A stretch of 64,000 bases of DNA from an uncultured Bacillota bacterium (lineage in GTDB: Bacteria; Bacillota; Clostridia; Christensenellales; UBA1242). The notes beneath the pieces are model-generated. The model worked only from the letters and a program-made list of their open reading frames with translations. It was not told where the DNA came from and searched no databases. Made by a program: the position numbers and the translations under genes. Below are positions 1-9,558 of the stretch, one piece after another (position 1 is the first letter of the stretch; each line of letters opens with the position of its first letter). Where the stretch lies: positions 1 to 64,000 of the forward strand of contig CASDUK010000003.1 of NCBI GenBank assembly GCA_949283975.1, given 5' to 3'.

Positions 1-2010
<2,010 letters not shown>

Positions 2011-2436
2011 AAATTACGTTAGGATTTCTTAGCATTTTCACTATAAATCTGTTAAAGAATTAAAACTCAGCGTAAATAAGCAGTATATCTTATATATGAA
2101 GATTTACATATTACACTTAATTTTATAATGCTGATATTTGACTATATATAATAACTTAATTATTATATCAAATTCTCAATATTCAATTGTCAAAGTTCAC
2201 TTTCTTGCACAAACAGTGCAATTTCACCGCACAAAAGCAAACTGCTTTTTTCAAGCGGTGACATTAATATACAACTTAAAAAAACAAAAGTCAACAGTTT
2301 TTCACAACTTTTTTTAAATTTTTTAAACTTTTTTTTGTGAATTTTAACCCAAAAAGCCAACACCTCGCCGTGTGTTTGCAAATTTTAAAAATTTTTGTCT
2401 TTTTGCGATATATTTTCTCTCTTTCAGCTCTTTAAC
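2011..2436. other. AT-rich spacer upstream of 23S, no gene
   Basis: About 425 bases between the 23S 5' end and the terminator of the next gene. It holds the 23S promoter and leader. No 16S rRNA, tRNA or credible reading frame is present. A 63-codon frame at 2190-2381 (minus) overlaps the promoter and has no ribosome binding site. Confidence 0.7.
2162..2193 (-). promoter_or_regulatory. Promoter of the 23S rRNA gene
   Basis: On the minus strand a perfect TTGACA (2193-2188) is followed by TATAAT (2167-2162). The spacing is 20 bases, long for a sigma-A promoter; the overlapping TGATAT (2170-2165) gives 17. Transcription would start near 2155, about 145 bases before mature 23S. A strong promoter directly before 23S agrees with the absence of a linked 16S gene. 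Confidence 0.6.
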
Positions 2437-2461
2437 AAAAAAAGAGCGCTTGCTCTTTTTT
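2437..2461 (-). terminator. Rho-independent terminator
   Basis: The stem AAAAAAGAGC / GCTCTTTTTT has a GCTT loop. It overlaps the stop codon of the minus-strand gene at 2460-3062 and ends that transcript before the 23S promoter. Confidence 0.75.
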
Positions 2462-3062
2462 ATTCCATGCCTTGCCCTCTTTGCAAGTTAAACTGCTTTT
2501 CTGCGTCTTTAAAAATTTTGTTGGCAACCTCCGCGCTTGCTTTTTGGCCGTATTCATACTCTATTTGTGACAGAGCATACTTAAACGAAGTTTCTGTGTT
2601 TCCAATCGTGCTAAGCTCTGGATTGCCGGGGAAAACAATTCCAAGTTCCACCGGCTCTCGGCTTTTATCCTTTGGCTCAACATAAACTGATGAAACCTTG
2701 GCGGTTCTTTTTACAAAACTTATGGGGCGCTTCGTTTCGTCTTTAATTCCAGCCATTGGAACCTTCATTTTTTCGCAAATTTCATCTATTGGGGAAGTTT
2801 CATCGATCATGGATGGGAAAAATCTTTTTATTTCTTCTCCCAAAACTATAACGAAAGGCTCGCCCTCATTAACTTTAGTTAAAACTTCCCTAACAATTCT
2901 TGCAAACTCCAAAACATTCATGTTGGAAACATATTCATCAAAAAAATCTCCTAGAAGGTAGATGTGCTGTTCTTCGTCCTTAGCCATTTTAATTCTGCTT
3001 CCATGTGCTTTGCTGACAACTCTTAAACCTTCTCTTATTTTTTCAAATTCCGAATACTTCAT
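2460..3062 (-). CDS. Hypothetical protein, 200 aa
   Basis: I do not recognise this soluble, charged protein. The start is set by a strong AGAGGAGG site four bases before ATG at 3062 (MKYSEFEKIREG); an upstream in-frame start would add 17 unlikely residues and lacks such a site. There is no signal peptide or membrane segment. A hydrophobic strand (FVIVLGEEI) sits mid-protein and the C-terminal 60 residues look helical (YGQKASAEVANKIFKDAEKQ). It lies downstream of spmA/spmB on the same strand, separated by 59 bases, and has its own terminator. No function can be assigned. Confidence 0.8.
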   Translation of the reverse strand: MKYSEFEKIREGLRVVSKAHGSRIKMAKDEEQHIYLLGDFFDEYVSNMNVLEFARIVREVLTKVNEGEPFVIVLGEEIKRFFPSMIDETSPIDEICEKMKVPMAGIKDETKRPISFVKRTAKVSSVYVEPKDKSREPVELGIVFPGNPELSTIGNTETSFKYALSQIEYEYGQKASAEVANKIFKDAEKQFNLQRGQGME

Positions 3063-3121
3063 AATTCCTCCTCTTTTGTAACCTAATACTATCATAAATA
3101 AAGAAAATGTCAAGATTTAAT

Positions 3122-3628
3122 TTACAAAACTCTGCACAATAAACATGAAACAATTGCCGCAACAAGAGATGCAATCAGCGCGCAAGGAATTGCATATAAA
3201 AGCTTCTTAACTTTGGTTTGAGAAAAATAAACAGTTGCAACATAAAAAACCGTTTCGCTGCTTCCCATAATAACGCATGCACAGCGCGAAATATAGCTGT
3301 CCGCCCCATAGGTTGCAAAAATATCGTTTAAAAGCGCAAAGCTTCCGCTTCCGGTAAAGGGGCGAAGGAGAACAAGTTCGCTAACTTCCGGCGGAATTCC
3401 AAGCGCCAAAAACACTGGCGACAGCCATTTTGTAATTAGGTCTGTTAGCCCGCTAATTCTCATTAGCGCAACAGAAACCATAATTGCAACAATATATGGA
3501 AAAATTGAAACAACAAGGTCAATTGCCCCCTTTGCGCCTTTAACAAAAATGTTGTATGTGTTTAAGTTTTTATAACTTGCATACAACAATACTAAAACAA
3601 TAAAAATTGGAACTATGTAGGCGCTCAA
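3122..3628 (-). CDS. spmB: Spore maturation protein B (nucleoside-recognition membrane domain)
   Basis: A polytopic membrane protein of 168 aa. It belongs to the SpmB family, needed with SpmA for dehydration of the spore core in Bacillus and Clostridium. Visible signatures are the YNIFVKGAKGAIDL segment after the first membrane helix, the LLRPFTGSGSFALL loop and GSSETVFYVATVYF near the C-terminus. I chose the TTG at 3628 (protein starting M-SAYIVPIFIVLVLLY) because AAAGGAG lies six bases upstream and family members begin at this point. A TTG 42 bases further upstream gives a longer, poorly supported N-terminus. It follows spmA with a tiny membrane-peptide gene between them. SpmA/B also occur in some non-sporulating bacteria, so they do not prove sporulation alone. 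Confidence 0.9.
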   Translation of the reverse strand: MSAYIVPIFIVLVLLYASYKNLNTYNIFVKGAKGAIDLVVSIFPYIVAIMVSVALMRISGLTDLITKWLSPVFLALGIPPEVSELVLLRPFTGSGSFALLNDIFATYGADSYISRCACVIMGSSETVFYVATVYFSQTKVKKLLYAIPCALIASLVAAIVSCLLCRVL

Positions 3629-3638
3629 AAAAACTCCT

Positions 3639-3764
3639 TTAAAAAACCCCAAATAAAAATAAAACCACAATTAACAAAAGGCAAACAAGCAAAAACTTAA
3701 TCTTTTTAACAACAAGAAAAATTGCCGCCAAAACCCCTAGAACAATTCCAATAAAACTACCCAC
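3639..3764 (-). CDS. Small hydrophobic membrane peptide between spmA and spmB, 41 aa
   Basis: This short frame starts with GTG at 3764 inside the last codons of spmA and ends with TAA at 3639, just before the spmB start. The C-terminal codons of spmA (GGA AGG AGG) give an ideal Shine-Dalgarno sequence about seven bases before the GTG, so translation is probably coupled. The product has two hydrophobic stretches (GSFIGIVLGVLAAIFLVV and FLLVCLLLIVVLFLFGVF) separated by KKIK, which suggests a hairpin of two membrane helices. In B. subtilis spmA and spmB are directly adjacent. A role beside SpmA/SpmB is inferred from position only. Confidence 0.6.
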   Translation of the reverse strand: MGSFIGIVLGVLAAIFLVVKKIKFLLVCLLLIVVLFLFGVF

Positions 3765-4332
3765 CTTTTTTCCTCCTTCCAAAAATTTTTCCACACAGCA
3801 AAACCAAAGAAATTCCCGTTAAGCATGTTATAAAAGTTGCAATTAGCGTTGGAAGAATAATGTCCGCAGGCGAGGCGCTTCCTGCCGCCGCCCGCAAACC
3901 AATTGTTGTTGTTGGAAGAAGTTGAATTGAGGTTGCATTTAAAACCATAAGCATAATCATTGGCCTTGTTGCAACGCCGCTTCCATCGTCCATTCCCTTC
4001 ATTGCCCTAATTCCATATGGCGTTGCTGCGTTTCCAAGGCCAAGCATGTTTGCGCTCATGTTAATTGCAATGTCCTTGTGGACGCTTTCATCTGCCCCTT
4101 TAAAAAGTCTTTTTATAATTGGGCGAAGAAGTTTTGCAAGTTTTTCAGAAAGCCCACTAGCCTCCAAAATTTCCAAAAGCCCAAGCCAAACAGCATAAAT
4201 TCCGCAAAGGTTTATGCAAAGTTCAACGGCCTCGGCCGAGGCGTCTAACATTCCATTAACGGTTTCCCCGGGATTAACCGCAAGCAGCGCAGCGCAAGAA
4301 AGAAGCATCATCAGAAGCCAAATTTTGTTCAT
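3757..4332 (-). CDS. spmA: Spore maturation protein A
   Basis: A membrane protein of 191 aa of the SpmA family, the partner of SpmB in spore-core dehydration. Characteristic segments are WLGLLEILEASGLSEKLAKLLRP, NMSANMLGLGNAATPYGIRAM and the late STSIQLLPTTTIGLRAA-type helix. Length and segment order match the family. The C-terminus (FGRRKKGG) doubles as the ribosome binding site of the next small gene. No Shine-Dalgarno precedes ATG 4332. A TATATA hexamer lies six bases before it, the spacing seen at other leaderless genes here, but no good -35 is visible. Divergent from aspS. Confidence 0.9.
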   Translation of the reverse strand: MNKIWLLMMLLSCAALLAVNPGETVNGMLDASAEAVELCINLCGIYAVWLGLLEILEASGLSEKLAKLLRPIIKRLFKGADESVHKDIAINMSANMLGLGNAATPYGIRAMKGMDDGSGVATRPMIMLMVLNATSIQLLPTTTIGLRAAAGSASPADIILPTLIATFITCLTGISLVLLCGKIFGRRKKGG

Positions 4333-4414
4333 AGTTAATATATATGCGCGCTAAAAGATTAAAAGTTAAGTTTTATATACTTTTTTATTTATTATATATA
4401 AGAACAAATTTTTG

Positions 4415-4443
4415 TTGCTTTTAAAAGTTATTTGGTGTAATAT
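4415..4443 (+). promoter_or_regulatory. Promoter of aspS-asnS
   Basis: TTGCTT (4415-4420), a 17-base spacer and TAATAT (4438-4443), with transcription expected about 20 bases before the aspS ATG. No T-box leader or anti-terminator structure fits in the short leader. Confidence 0.5.
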
Positions 4444-4471
4444 ATTTTTATCAAATTTTTTGGAGACTTTC

Positions 4472-6232
4472 ATGGAAAGAGCAAACAGTTACAGAACCCA
4501 CACCTGCGGGGAATTAAGGATTGGAGACGTTGGAAAAGAAGTTATTTTAAGCGGCTGGGTTAACTCCATTAGAAAACTTGGCGGAATAACCTTTTTAACG
4601 CTTAGAGACAACTACGGGATAACCCAAATATTATTTAAAGACGAGGAAAAGGTTTCAAAAATTTGCAGGGAAAGCGTTGTTAAGGTTTGTGGCAAAGTTT
4701 TAGAGCGCGAAAGCAAAAACAACAAAATGGAAACTGGCGACATTGAGGTTTTGGCAAGCGAAATTGAAGTTCTTGGGAAATGTGAGCCAACTCTTCCGTT
4801 TGAAATTTCAGAAGGAACAAACACAAAGGAAGATTTAAGGCTTAAATATAGATATTTAGATTTAAGAAACCCAACGCTCCACAACACAATTTTGCTTAGA
4901 AGCAGGGTTTTAAATTTTGTTAGAAATCAAATGATTGCCCTTGGCTTTAACGAATTTCAAACGCCAATTTTAACAAGTTCTTCGCCAGAAGGCGCAAGAG
5001 ACTTTCTTGTTCCAAGCCGGCTTAACCCGGGGAAATTCTATGCTCTTCCCCAAAGCCCCCAAATTTTTAAACAACTTCTAATGATTTCTGGCTTTGACAA
5101 ATATTTTCAAATTGCGCCCTGTTTTAGAGATGAAGACGCCCGAGCAGACAGAAGCCCCGGGGAGTTTTATCAAATGGATATGGAAATGAGTTTTGCCGGG
5201 CAAGACGATGTTTTTTATGTTTTAGAGCAAGTTTTATACAATACTTTTAAAGAGTTTGCGCCAAACAAAGAAATAACTCCTCCTCCGTTTGAGCGAATTA
5301 ACTTTTCTGATGCAATAAGGGATTATTGTTCGGACAAGCCAGATTTAAGAAACCCTCTTAAAGTTGTTGATGTAACAGAGTTGTTTAGCGAAACGGCTTT
5401 TAGCCTTTTTGAGGGAAAAACAATTAAGATGATAATAGCCGAAACGGGCGAAAAGCCAAGAAGTTTTTACGACGGCTTAAACAAATTTGTTCAATCATAT
5501 GAGGGAAAAGGGCTTTTTTGGCTTAAAAATTCCGGCGGGGAAATTTCTGGCTCTATTGCAAAGGTTTTAACCGATAAAGAGAAAAAATATTTCCAAGAAA
5601 ATCTAAAGCCAAACCAAAGCGCATTCATCTTGGCAGACACCTCTTCAAGGGTTGTTACGCTTATGGGAATTTTTAGAAACAAACTTGGCCAAGAGCTTGA
5701 TTTAATTGACAAAAACAAATTCCACTTCTGTTGGATTGTAAACTTTCCATTCTTTGAGTGGGACGAGGAGAATTCTTCAATTGCGTTCTCTCACAATCCT
5801 TTCAGCATGCCCCAAGGCGGAATGGACGCCCTTTTAAGCAAAAACCCGCTTGAAATTTTGGCCTATCAGTATGACGTTGTGTTAAACGGCGTTGAACTTG
5901 CAAGCGGCGCTGTTAGAAACCACAATCCAGAAATTATGGTTAAGGCTTTTGAAATGGCGGGCTATGACAAAAGCGTTGTTGAAAACAAGTTTCCTTCGCT
6001 GTTTAACGCCTTTTCATATGGTGCTCCGCCGCACGCTGGCGCAGCTTTTGGCTTCGACAGGGTTATTATGTTCCTTGCCGAAACGGAAATAATTCGCGAT
6101 GTAATTGCCTTTCCGTTTAATAAAAATGCTCAAGATCTTATGATGGGTGCGCCAAACGAGGTAAGCCAAAAACAACTTGAAGAAATTTCAATAAAAATCA
6201 ATTTAAAGGAGAAACCCAATGAAGAAAACTGA
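4472..6232 (+). CDS. aspS: Aspartyl-tRNA synthetase (bacterial type)
   Basis: Charges tRNA-Asp with aspartate in the cytosol. The 586-aa length is normal for the bacterial enzyme. An anticodon-binding OB fold (about residues 1-110, with GWVNSIRKLGGITFLTLRD) is followed by the class II catalytic core: YRYLDLR near 127, motif 2 FRDEDARADR near 217 and motif 3 GAAFGFDRVIMFL near 516. The inserted GAD domain lies around 285-420. Start ATG 4472 follows GGAGA at a normal distance; an upstream in-frame start adds 20 residues unlike the family. The gene overlaps asnS by 14 bases, so the two are co-transcribed and probably translationally coupled. UGA is its stop, showing standard use of that codon. 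Confidence 0.97.
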   Translation: MERANSYRTHTCGELRIGDVGKEVILSGWVNSIRKLGGITFLTLRDNYGITQILFKDEEKVSKICRESVVKVCGKVLERESKNNKMETGDIEVLASEIEVLGKCEPTLPFEISEGTNTKEDLRLKYRYLDLRNPTLHNTILLRSRVLNFVRNQMIALGFNEFQTPILTSSSPEGARDFLVPSRLNPGKFYALPQSPQIFKQLLMISGFDKYFQIAPCFRDEDARADRSPGEFYQMDMEMSFAGQDDVFYVLEQVLYNTFKEFAPNKEITPPPFERINFSDAIRDYCSDKPDLRNPLKVVDVTELFSETAFSLFEGKTIKMIIAETGEKPRSFYDGLNKFVQSYEGKGLFWLKNSGGEISGSIAKVLTDKEKKYFQENLKPNQSAFILADTSSRVVTLMGIFRNKLGQELDLIDKNKFHFCWIVNFPFFEWDEENSSIAFSHNPFSMPQGGMDALLSKNPLEILAYQYDVVLNGVELASGAVRNHNPEIMVKAFEMAGYDKSVVENKFPSLFNAFSYGAPPHAGAAFGFDRVIMFLAETEIIRDVIAFPFNKNAQDLMMGAPNEVSQKQLEEISIKINLKEKPNEEN

Positions 6233-7601
6233 TATTTTAGACTTAAATAAAAACTATAGCTCCTTTGATGGTAAAACAGTTTTAGTTTGCGGCTGGGCAA
6301 GAACAATTAGAAACTCTAAAAACATTGCCTTTTTGGAGTTAAACGATGGCTCTTTTAAAGGCTGCCAAGTTGTTTTAGAAAAACAAAAACTTGAAAACTA
6401 TGATGAAATAATAAAACAAATAACCGGAACGGCGTTTGAGGTTGTTGGAAGGGTTGTTCTAACTCCAAATTCAAAACAGCCGTTTGAAATCAGCGCAGAA
6501 AACGTTGTTATAGCCGGCGCATGCCAAGCAGATTATCCAATGCAAAAAAAGGGTCACAGCCTTGAATTTTTGCGCGAAAATTGCGCTTTTAGGCCAAGAA
6601 CAAACACGTTTAACGCCGTTTTTAAAATACGCTCGGAAGCTTCCTTTGCAATTCATAAATTTTTTAACGAAAAGGGTTTTGTTTATGTTCAAACGCCAAT
6701 AATAACTGCAAGCGATTGTGAGGGCGCGGGCTCTATGTTTCAAGTTACAACGCTAGATCTTGAAAAGCTTGGAAAGGAAAAGTTAGATTATAAAAAGGAC
6801 TATTTTGAGAAGAAGGCCTATCTAACAGTTTCAGGCCAAATTGATGAAGAACCAATCACCCACAGCTTTGGAAGAACATACACCTTTGGCCCAACCTTTC
6901 GCGCAGAGCGCTCCTTTACAACTCGCCACGCGGCCGAGTTTTGGATGATGGAGCCAGAGATGTGTTTTGCAGAACTTGGCGATGTCATTGAAAATATTGA
7001 GGAAATGTTAAAATCTGTTATTTCACGAGTTATGGAAAAATGTGGCGATGAACTTGAATTTTTAAACAAATTTATAGACAATTCTTTAATTTCCCGCCTT
7101 AAAAATGTTGTTGAAAGCCAATTTGTTCGCCTCTCCTACACCGAGGCAATTAAAATTTTAGAAAAAGTTAAAGAAAAATTCCAGTTCCCTGTTTATTGGG
7201 GCGTTGACCTTCAAAGCGAACACGAAAGGTATCTATGCGAAGAAGTCTTTAAGAAGCCGGTTTTCTTAACCGATTATCCAAAGGATATAAAAGCCTTTTA
7301 CATGAGGCAAAATGAGGACGGAAAAACTGTTGCCGCCGTTGACCTTTTTCTTCCAGGAATTGGCGAAGTTGTTGGCGGAAGCCAAAGGGAAGAGCGCCTT
7401 GAAAAACTTTTGAAAAGAATGGAAGAACTTGGCCTTAACAAAGAAGACTATAGGCCATACATCAACTGCCGCCGCTATGGAACAAACAAACATGGTGGCT
7501 ATGGCCTTGGCTTCGAGCGCCTTTTAATGTATTTAACAGGAATGTCAAATATTCGAGATGTTTCTCTCTACCCTAGAACAACGGGAAATCTTTATGAATA
7601 A
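6219..7601 (+). CDS. asnS: Asparaginyl-tRNA synthetase
   Basis: Charges tRNA-Asn directly with asparagine. The 460-aa length is typical. Order: N-terminal OB fold (VCGWARTIRNSKNIAFLELNDGS), class II motif 1 region (FVYVQTPIITASDCEGAGSMF), motif 2 near residue 226 (FRAERSFTTRH then MMEPEMCF) and motif 3 near 427 (YGLGFERLLMYL, MSNIRDV). Its start overlaps the end of aspS, and AAAGGAG lies before the ATG. With both AspRS and AsnRS the cell need not make Asn-tRNA by transamidation. The transcript ends at the hairpin at 7634-7660. Confidence 0.97.
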   Translation: MKKTDILDLNKNYSSFDGKTVLVCGWARTIRNSKNIAFLELNDGSFKGCQVVLEKQKLENYDEIIKQITGTAFEVVGRVVLTPNSKQPFEISAENVVIAGACQADYPMQKKGHSLEFLRENCAFRPRTNTFNAVFKIRSEASFAIHKFFNEKGFVYVQTPIITASDCEGAGSMFQVTTLDLEKLGKEKLDYKKDYFEKKAYLTVSGQIDEEPITHSFGRTYTFGPTFRAERSFTTRHAAEFWMMEPEMCFAELGDVIENIEEMLKSVISRVMEKCGDELEFLNKFIDNSLISRLKNVVESQFVRLSYTEAIKILEKVKEKFQFPVYWGVDLQSEHERYLCEEVFKKPVFLTDYPKDIKAFYMRQNEDGKTVAAVDLFLPGIGEVVGGSQREERLEKLLKRMEELGLNKEDYRPYINCRRYGTNKHGGYGLGFERLLMYLTGMSNIRDVSLYPRTTGNLYE

Positions 7602-7633
7602 TTAATATTATTAAAAATTAATTTAAAAAACAT

Positions 7634-7660
7634 AAAAAACCTCAAAATGAGGTTTTTTAT
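7634..7660 (+). terminator. Terminator of aspS-asnS
   Basis: A perfect 11-bp stem (AAAAAACCTCA / TGAGGTTTTTT) with AAA loop, followed by an AT-rich tail; it can work on both strands. Confidence 0.8.
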
Positions 7661-7790
7661 TAAATAAATTATTTTATTTTTTCATTTTAATCTAAATAGA
7701 TTTAAAATGTAAAAAAATTATTTTTTTATTCCTTAGGCTTATATTTTTAATTTTAAATTAAATTTAAAAAAAATAGTTAAAAAAATAAAC

Positions 7791-7814
7791 AAAAACCTCA
7801 AAAATAAGGTTTTT
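7791..7814 (-). terminator. Terminator of the PH-domain gene
   Basis: Stem AAAAACCT / AGGTTTTT with an 8-base loop, 12 bases beyond the stop of the minus-strand gene at 7826. The 130 bases between this and the asnS terminator are almost pure A/T and hold nothing else. Confidence 0.55.
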
Positions 7815-7825
7815 ATTTAAATTTT

Positions 7826-8203
7826 TTAATAAGTAAACTCACTAATTCTGTTCCCGCGTTTTGCGCGCTCTTGTTCAATAAGCTCTGAAAGCATTGCCCT
7901 AACTTTGTATGGGTCTTTAATTCTAACTAAATGGATTTTTTCTGCGCTGTTAGAACTGCAGTGCAAAATTAATGTTCCCGTTCCAAAAATTCTGTTAGAA
8001 AGAGTTGCCCTAACAGAGATGTCATATATTCTGTAAAGGTTAACCTCTTCGCCTCTAATGCTTAAAAAGCCAATTGAAGAATATAACTTTAGCCAATCTT
8101 CACTTTCAACAAGATAGTATCTTGTAAAAGAAAGCGGCATTCCGCACCATCTTTTCCTGTCGTGCCAAAGAATTTTTGTTCCTTCGCCAAACTGATCTTT
8201 CAT
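7826..8203 (-). CDS. Small PH-domain-like protein (bPH2/DUF304 type)
   Basis: A 125-aa cytosolic protein. Its core (YYLVESEDWLKLYSSIGFL, then VNLYRIYDISVRATLSNRIFGTGTLIL, then IHLVRIKDPYKVRAMLSELIEQER) follows the strand-and-helix pattern of the bacterial PH domain 2 family. The usual membrane helices of YdbS/YdbT-type proteins are absent, so it is a free-standing domain. GGAG lies before ATG 8203. It follows tadA on the same strand with 58 bases between them. A role in lipid or protein binding is only family inference. Confidence 0.75.
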   Translation of the reverse strand: MKDQFGEGTKILWHDRKRWCGMPLSFTRYYLVESEDWLKLYSSIGFLSIRGEEVNLYRIYDISVRATLSNRIFGTGTLILHCSSNSAEKIHLVRIKDPYKVRAMLSELIEQERAKRGNRISEFTY

Positions 8204-8261
8204 AAAAACTCTCCTTGGATTTGCTGTGCTTATAATATCACATTTTAAGGCCGATGTAAAG

Positions 8262-8702
8262 TTAATTGCGCCTTGCGTCTTTAAAAAAATTTTTTAAAAG
8301 GTTTGAGCACTCCTCTTTCATAACTCCGCCCTCAACAATTAAATTGTGGTTAAGGCTGTTGTTCTTGCTAAGCAAAAATGTTTTAGTTTCGGTTTTCGAA
8401 TCAAAAGCACCAAAAACAAGTTTTTTAATTCTTGAATTAATAATTGCTCCAAGACACATTAAACATGGCTCAAGCGTTACATAAATTTCACACTGTTCAA
8501 GCCGCCAGCTTTTAAGTTTCTTACAGGCCTTTTCAATTGCCAAAATTTCTGCATGGGCGGTTGAGCGCTTTTTTTTCTCTCTTTGATTGTGGGCCTTTGA
8601 AATTAATTTGCCGTTTAAAACAACCGCCGCGCCAATTGGAACTTCGCCTTCTCTTCCCGCCTTTTTTGCCTCTTTTAAGGCAATTTCCATAAATTCTTCC
8701 AT
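8262..8702 (-). CDS. tadA: tRNA adenosine(34) deaminase
   Basis: Converts A34 of tRNA-Arg(ACG) to inosine so that one tRNA reads CGU, CGC and CGA. The zinc site is complete: HAE at residues 50-52 (His ligand and catalytic Glu) and PCLMC at 79-83. Length (146 aa) is normal. No Shine-Dalgarno precedes ATG 8702; instead the promoter TTGCAA-16-TATATT ends six bases before it, so the mRNA is probably leaderless. Confidence 0.95.
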   Translation of the reverse strand: MEEFMEIALKEAKKAGREGEVPIGAAVVLNGKLISKAHNQREKKKRSTAHAEILAIEKACKKLKSWRLEQCEIYVTLEPCLMCLGAIINSRIKKLVFGAFDSKTETKTFLLSKNNSLNHNLIVEGGVMKEECSNLLKNFFKDARRN

Positions 8703-8708
8703 AAAAAA

Positions 8709-8736
8709 AATATATACGATTTTTCTTGTTTTGCAA
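8709..8736 (-). promoter_or_regulatory. Promoter of tadA, start site on the ATG
   Basis: Minus strand TTGCAA (8736-8731), 16 bases, TATATT (8714-8709), then six T and ATG. The expected transcription start coincides with the A of ATG. Confidence 0.55.
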
Positions 8737-8756
8737 AATAAATTAATTAAATAATC

Positions 8757-8784
8757 TTGACAAAAAACTAATAGATGATATACT
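8757..8784 (+). promoter_or_regulatory. Promoter of the DUF2188 protein gene
   Basis: TTGACA (8757-8762), 16-base spacer, TATACT (8779-8784) preceded by TGA (extended -10). A GAGAGGTG ribosome site and ATG 8804 follow. Confidence 0.8.
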
Positions 8785-8803
8785 GATTTTAGAGAGGTGT
8801 TTT

Positions 8804-9436
8804 ATGAACTTTTTAGCAAGTTTTGACGATTTTATGACAGGTAACGGAATTTGGATTGTTGTTGGCGTTTTGGCTCTTTCACTTGTTGTAACGGTTGTTT
8901 TTTTAGTTTTAAACATTTTAAAGGCAAGAAAAGAAAGCGCGCTTAAAGAGGGCGAAGAAGGCAAGCAAGCCGCTAGTGAAGACGCGCCAGAGGAAGAAAG
9001 CTCTCCAGAAGAACAAGAAGAAATTAAAAAGTCTCCAGAAGAACAAGAGGAAATTAAAAAGTCTCCAGAAGAACAAGAAGAAATTAAAGAAGAAAAAGAG
9101 GTTGGCGAAGAGAAAAAGGAAGAAGACAAAGCCGGCGAAAAACCAAAGAAAACTGCTTCAAAGGCAAAAAAATCAAATTCTGTTAAAGAGGATAAAACCC
9201 AAAAAGAACATGTTGAAAAACAGGTTAAGGAGGAAAAACCAATGGCAAAAGAAACATATGGAGTAACTTACGACAAAGAAAACAGGCAATGGGTTGTTAA
9301 AAAAACTGGCTCGGCAAGAGCGTCAAAAAGGTGTGCAACCAAAGCAGAGGCGCTTGAATATGCAGAAAAGTTGTCTGAGGCAAAGGGCGCAAATTTAAGA
9401 GTTCATAAAAAGGACGGTAAATTTCAAAAAAGATAG
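8804..9436 (+). CDS. Membrane-anchored protein with Glu/Lys-rich linker and C-terminal DUF2188 domain
   Basis: A 210-aa protein. Residues 15-40 form one membrane helix (GIWIVVGVLALSLVVTVVFLVL). Residues 45-145 are a highly charged linker with three tandem SPEEQEEIKK units (30-bp DNA repeats at 9002-9091). The C-terminal 60 residues (YGVTYDKENRQWVVKK, then ATKAEALEYAEKL, then VHKKDGKFQKR) match the DUF2188 family. Start ATG 8804 follows AGAGAGGTG. A second AAGGAGG lies eight bases before the internal ATG at 9242, so a free 64-residue DUF2188 protein may also be made. It stands alone between its own promoter and terminator. Function unknown. Confidence 0.85.
   Translation: MNFLASFDDFMTGNGIWIVVGVLALSLVVTVVFLVLNILKARKESALKEGEEGKQAASEDAPEEESSPEEQEEIKKSPEEQEEIKKSPEEQEEIKEEKEVGEEKKEEDKAGEKPKKTASKAKKSNSVKEDKTQKEHVEKQVKEEKPMAKETYGVTYDKENRQWVVKKTGSARASKRCATKAEALEYAEKLSEAKGANLRVHKKDGKFQKR
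9002..9091 (+). repeat. Three tandem 30-bp repeats inside the coding sequence
   Basis: Three consecutive near-identical 30-bp units (9002-9031, 9032-9061, 9062-9091) encode SPEEQEEIKK twice and SPEEQEEIKE once. The frame is kept, so copy number can change without breaking the protein. Confidence 0.95.
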
Positions 9437-9457
9437 GCATCGCAAGATGCTTTTTTT
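9437..9457 (+). terminator. Terminator
   Basis: Stem GCATC / GATGC with a GCAA tetraloop followed by seven T, directly after the stop of the DUF2188 gene. Confidence 0.85.
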
Positions 9458-9518
9458 GTTAAACTATGTCGAAAAATAAATTTTTATTTTTGTAAAAGAC
9501 GTCTGGCTTTTAATTAGT

Positions 9519-9547
9519 TTGACAAAAATGTAAAATCTTTGTATACT
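9519..9547 (+). promoter_or_regulatory. Promoter of lepB-degV
   Basis: TTGACA (9519-9524), exactly 17 bases, TATACT (9542-9547). The start would be near 9554, leaving about five bases before the ATG at 9559. A TGTCGAA heptamer (the Spo0A-box consensus) lies 46 bases upstream at 9467-9473 and may be chance. Confidence 0.8.
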
Positions 9548-9558
9548 CAAAAAATATA

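Noticed and set aside
2190-2381. 63-codon minus-strand frame
   Set aside because: No ribosome site; its end overlaps the 23S promoter.
4333-4471. T-box leader for aspS-asnS
   Set aside because: The leader is only about 20 bases and has no specifier or anti-terminator structure.
8743-9129. 128-codon Ser-rich minus-strand frame
   Set aside because: Antisense shadow of the Glu/Lys-rich linker repeats of the DUF2188 protein.
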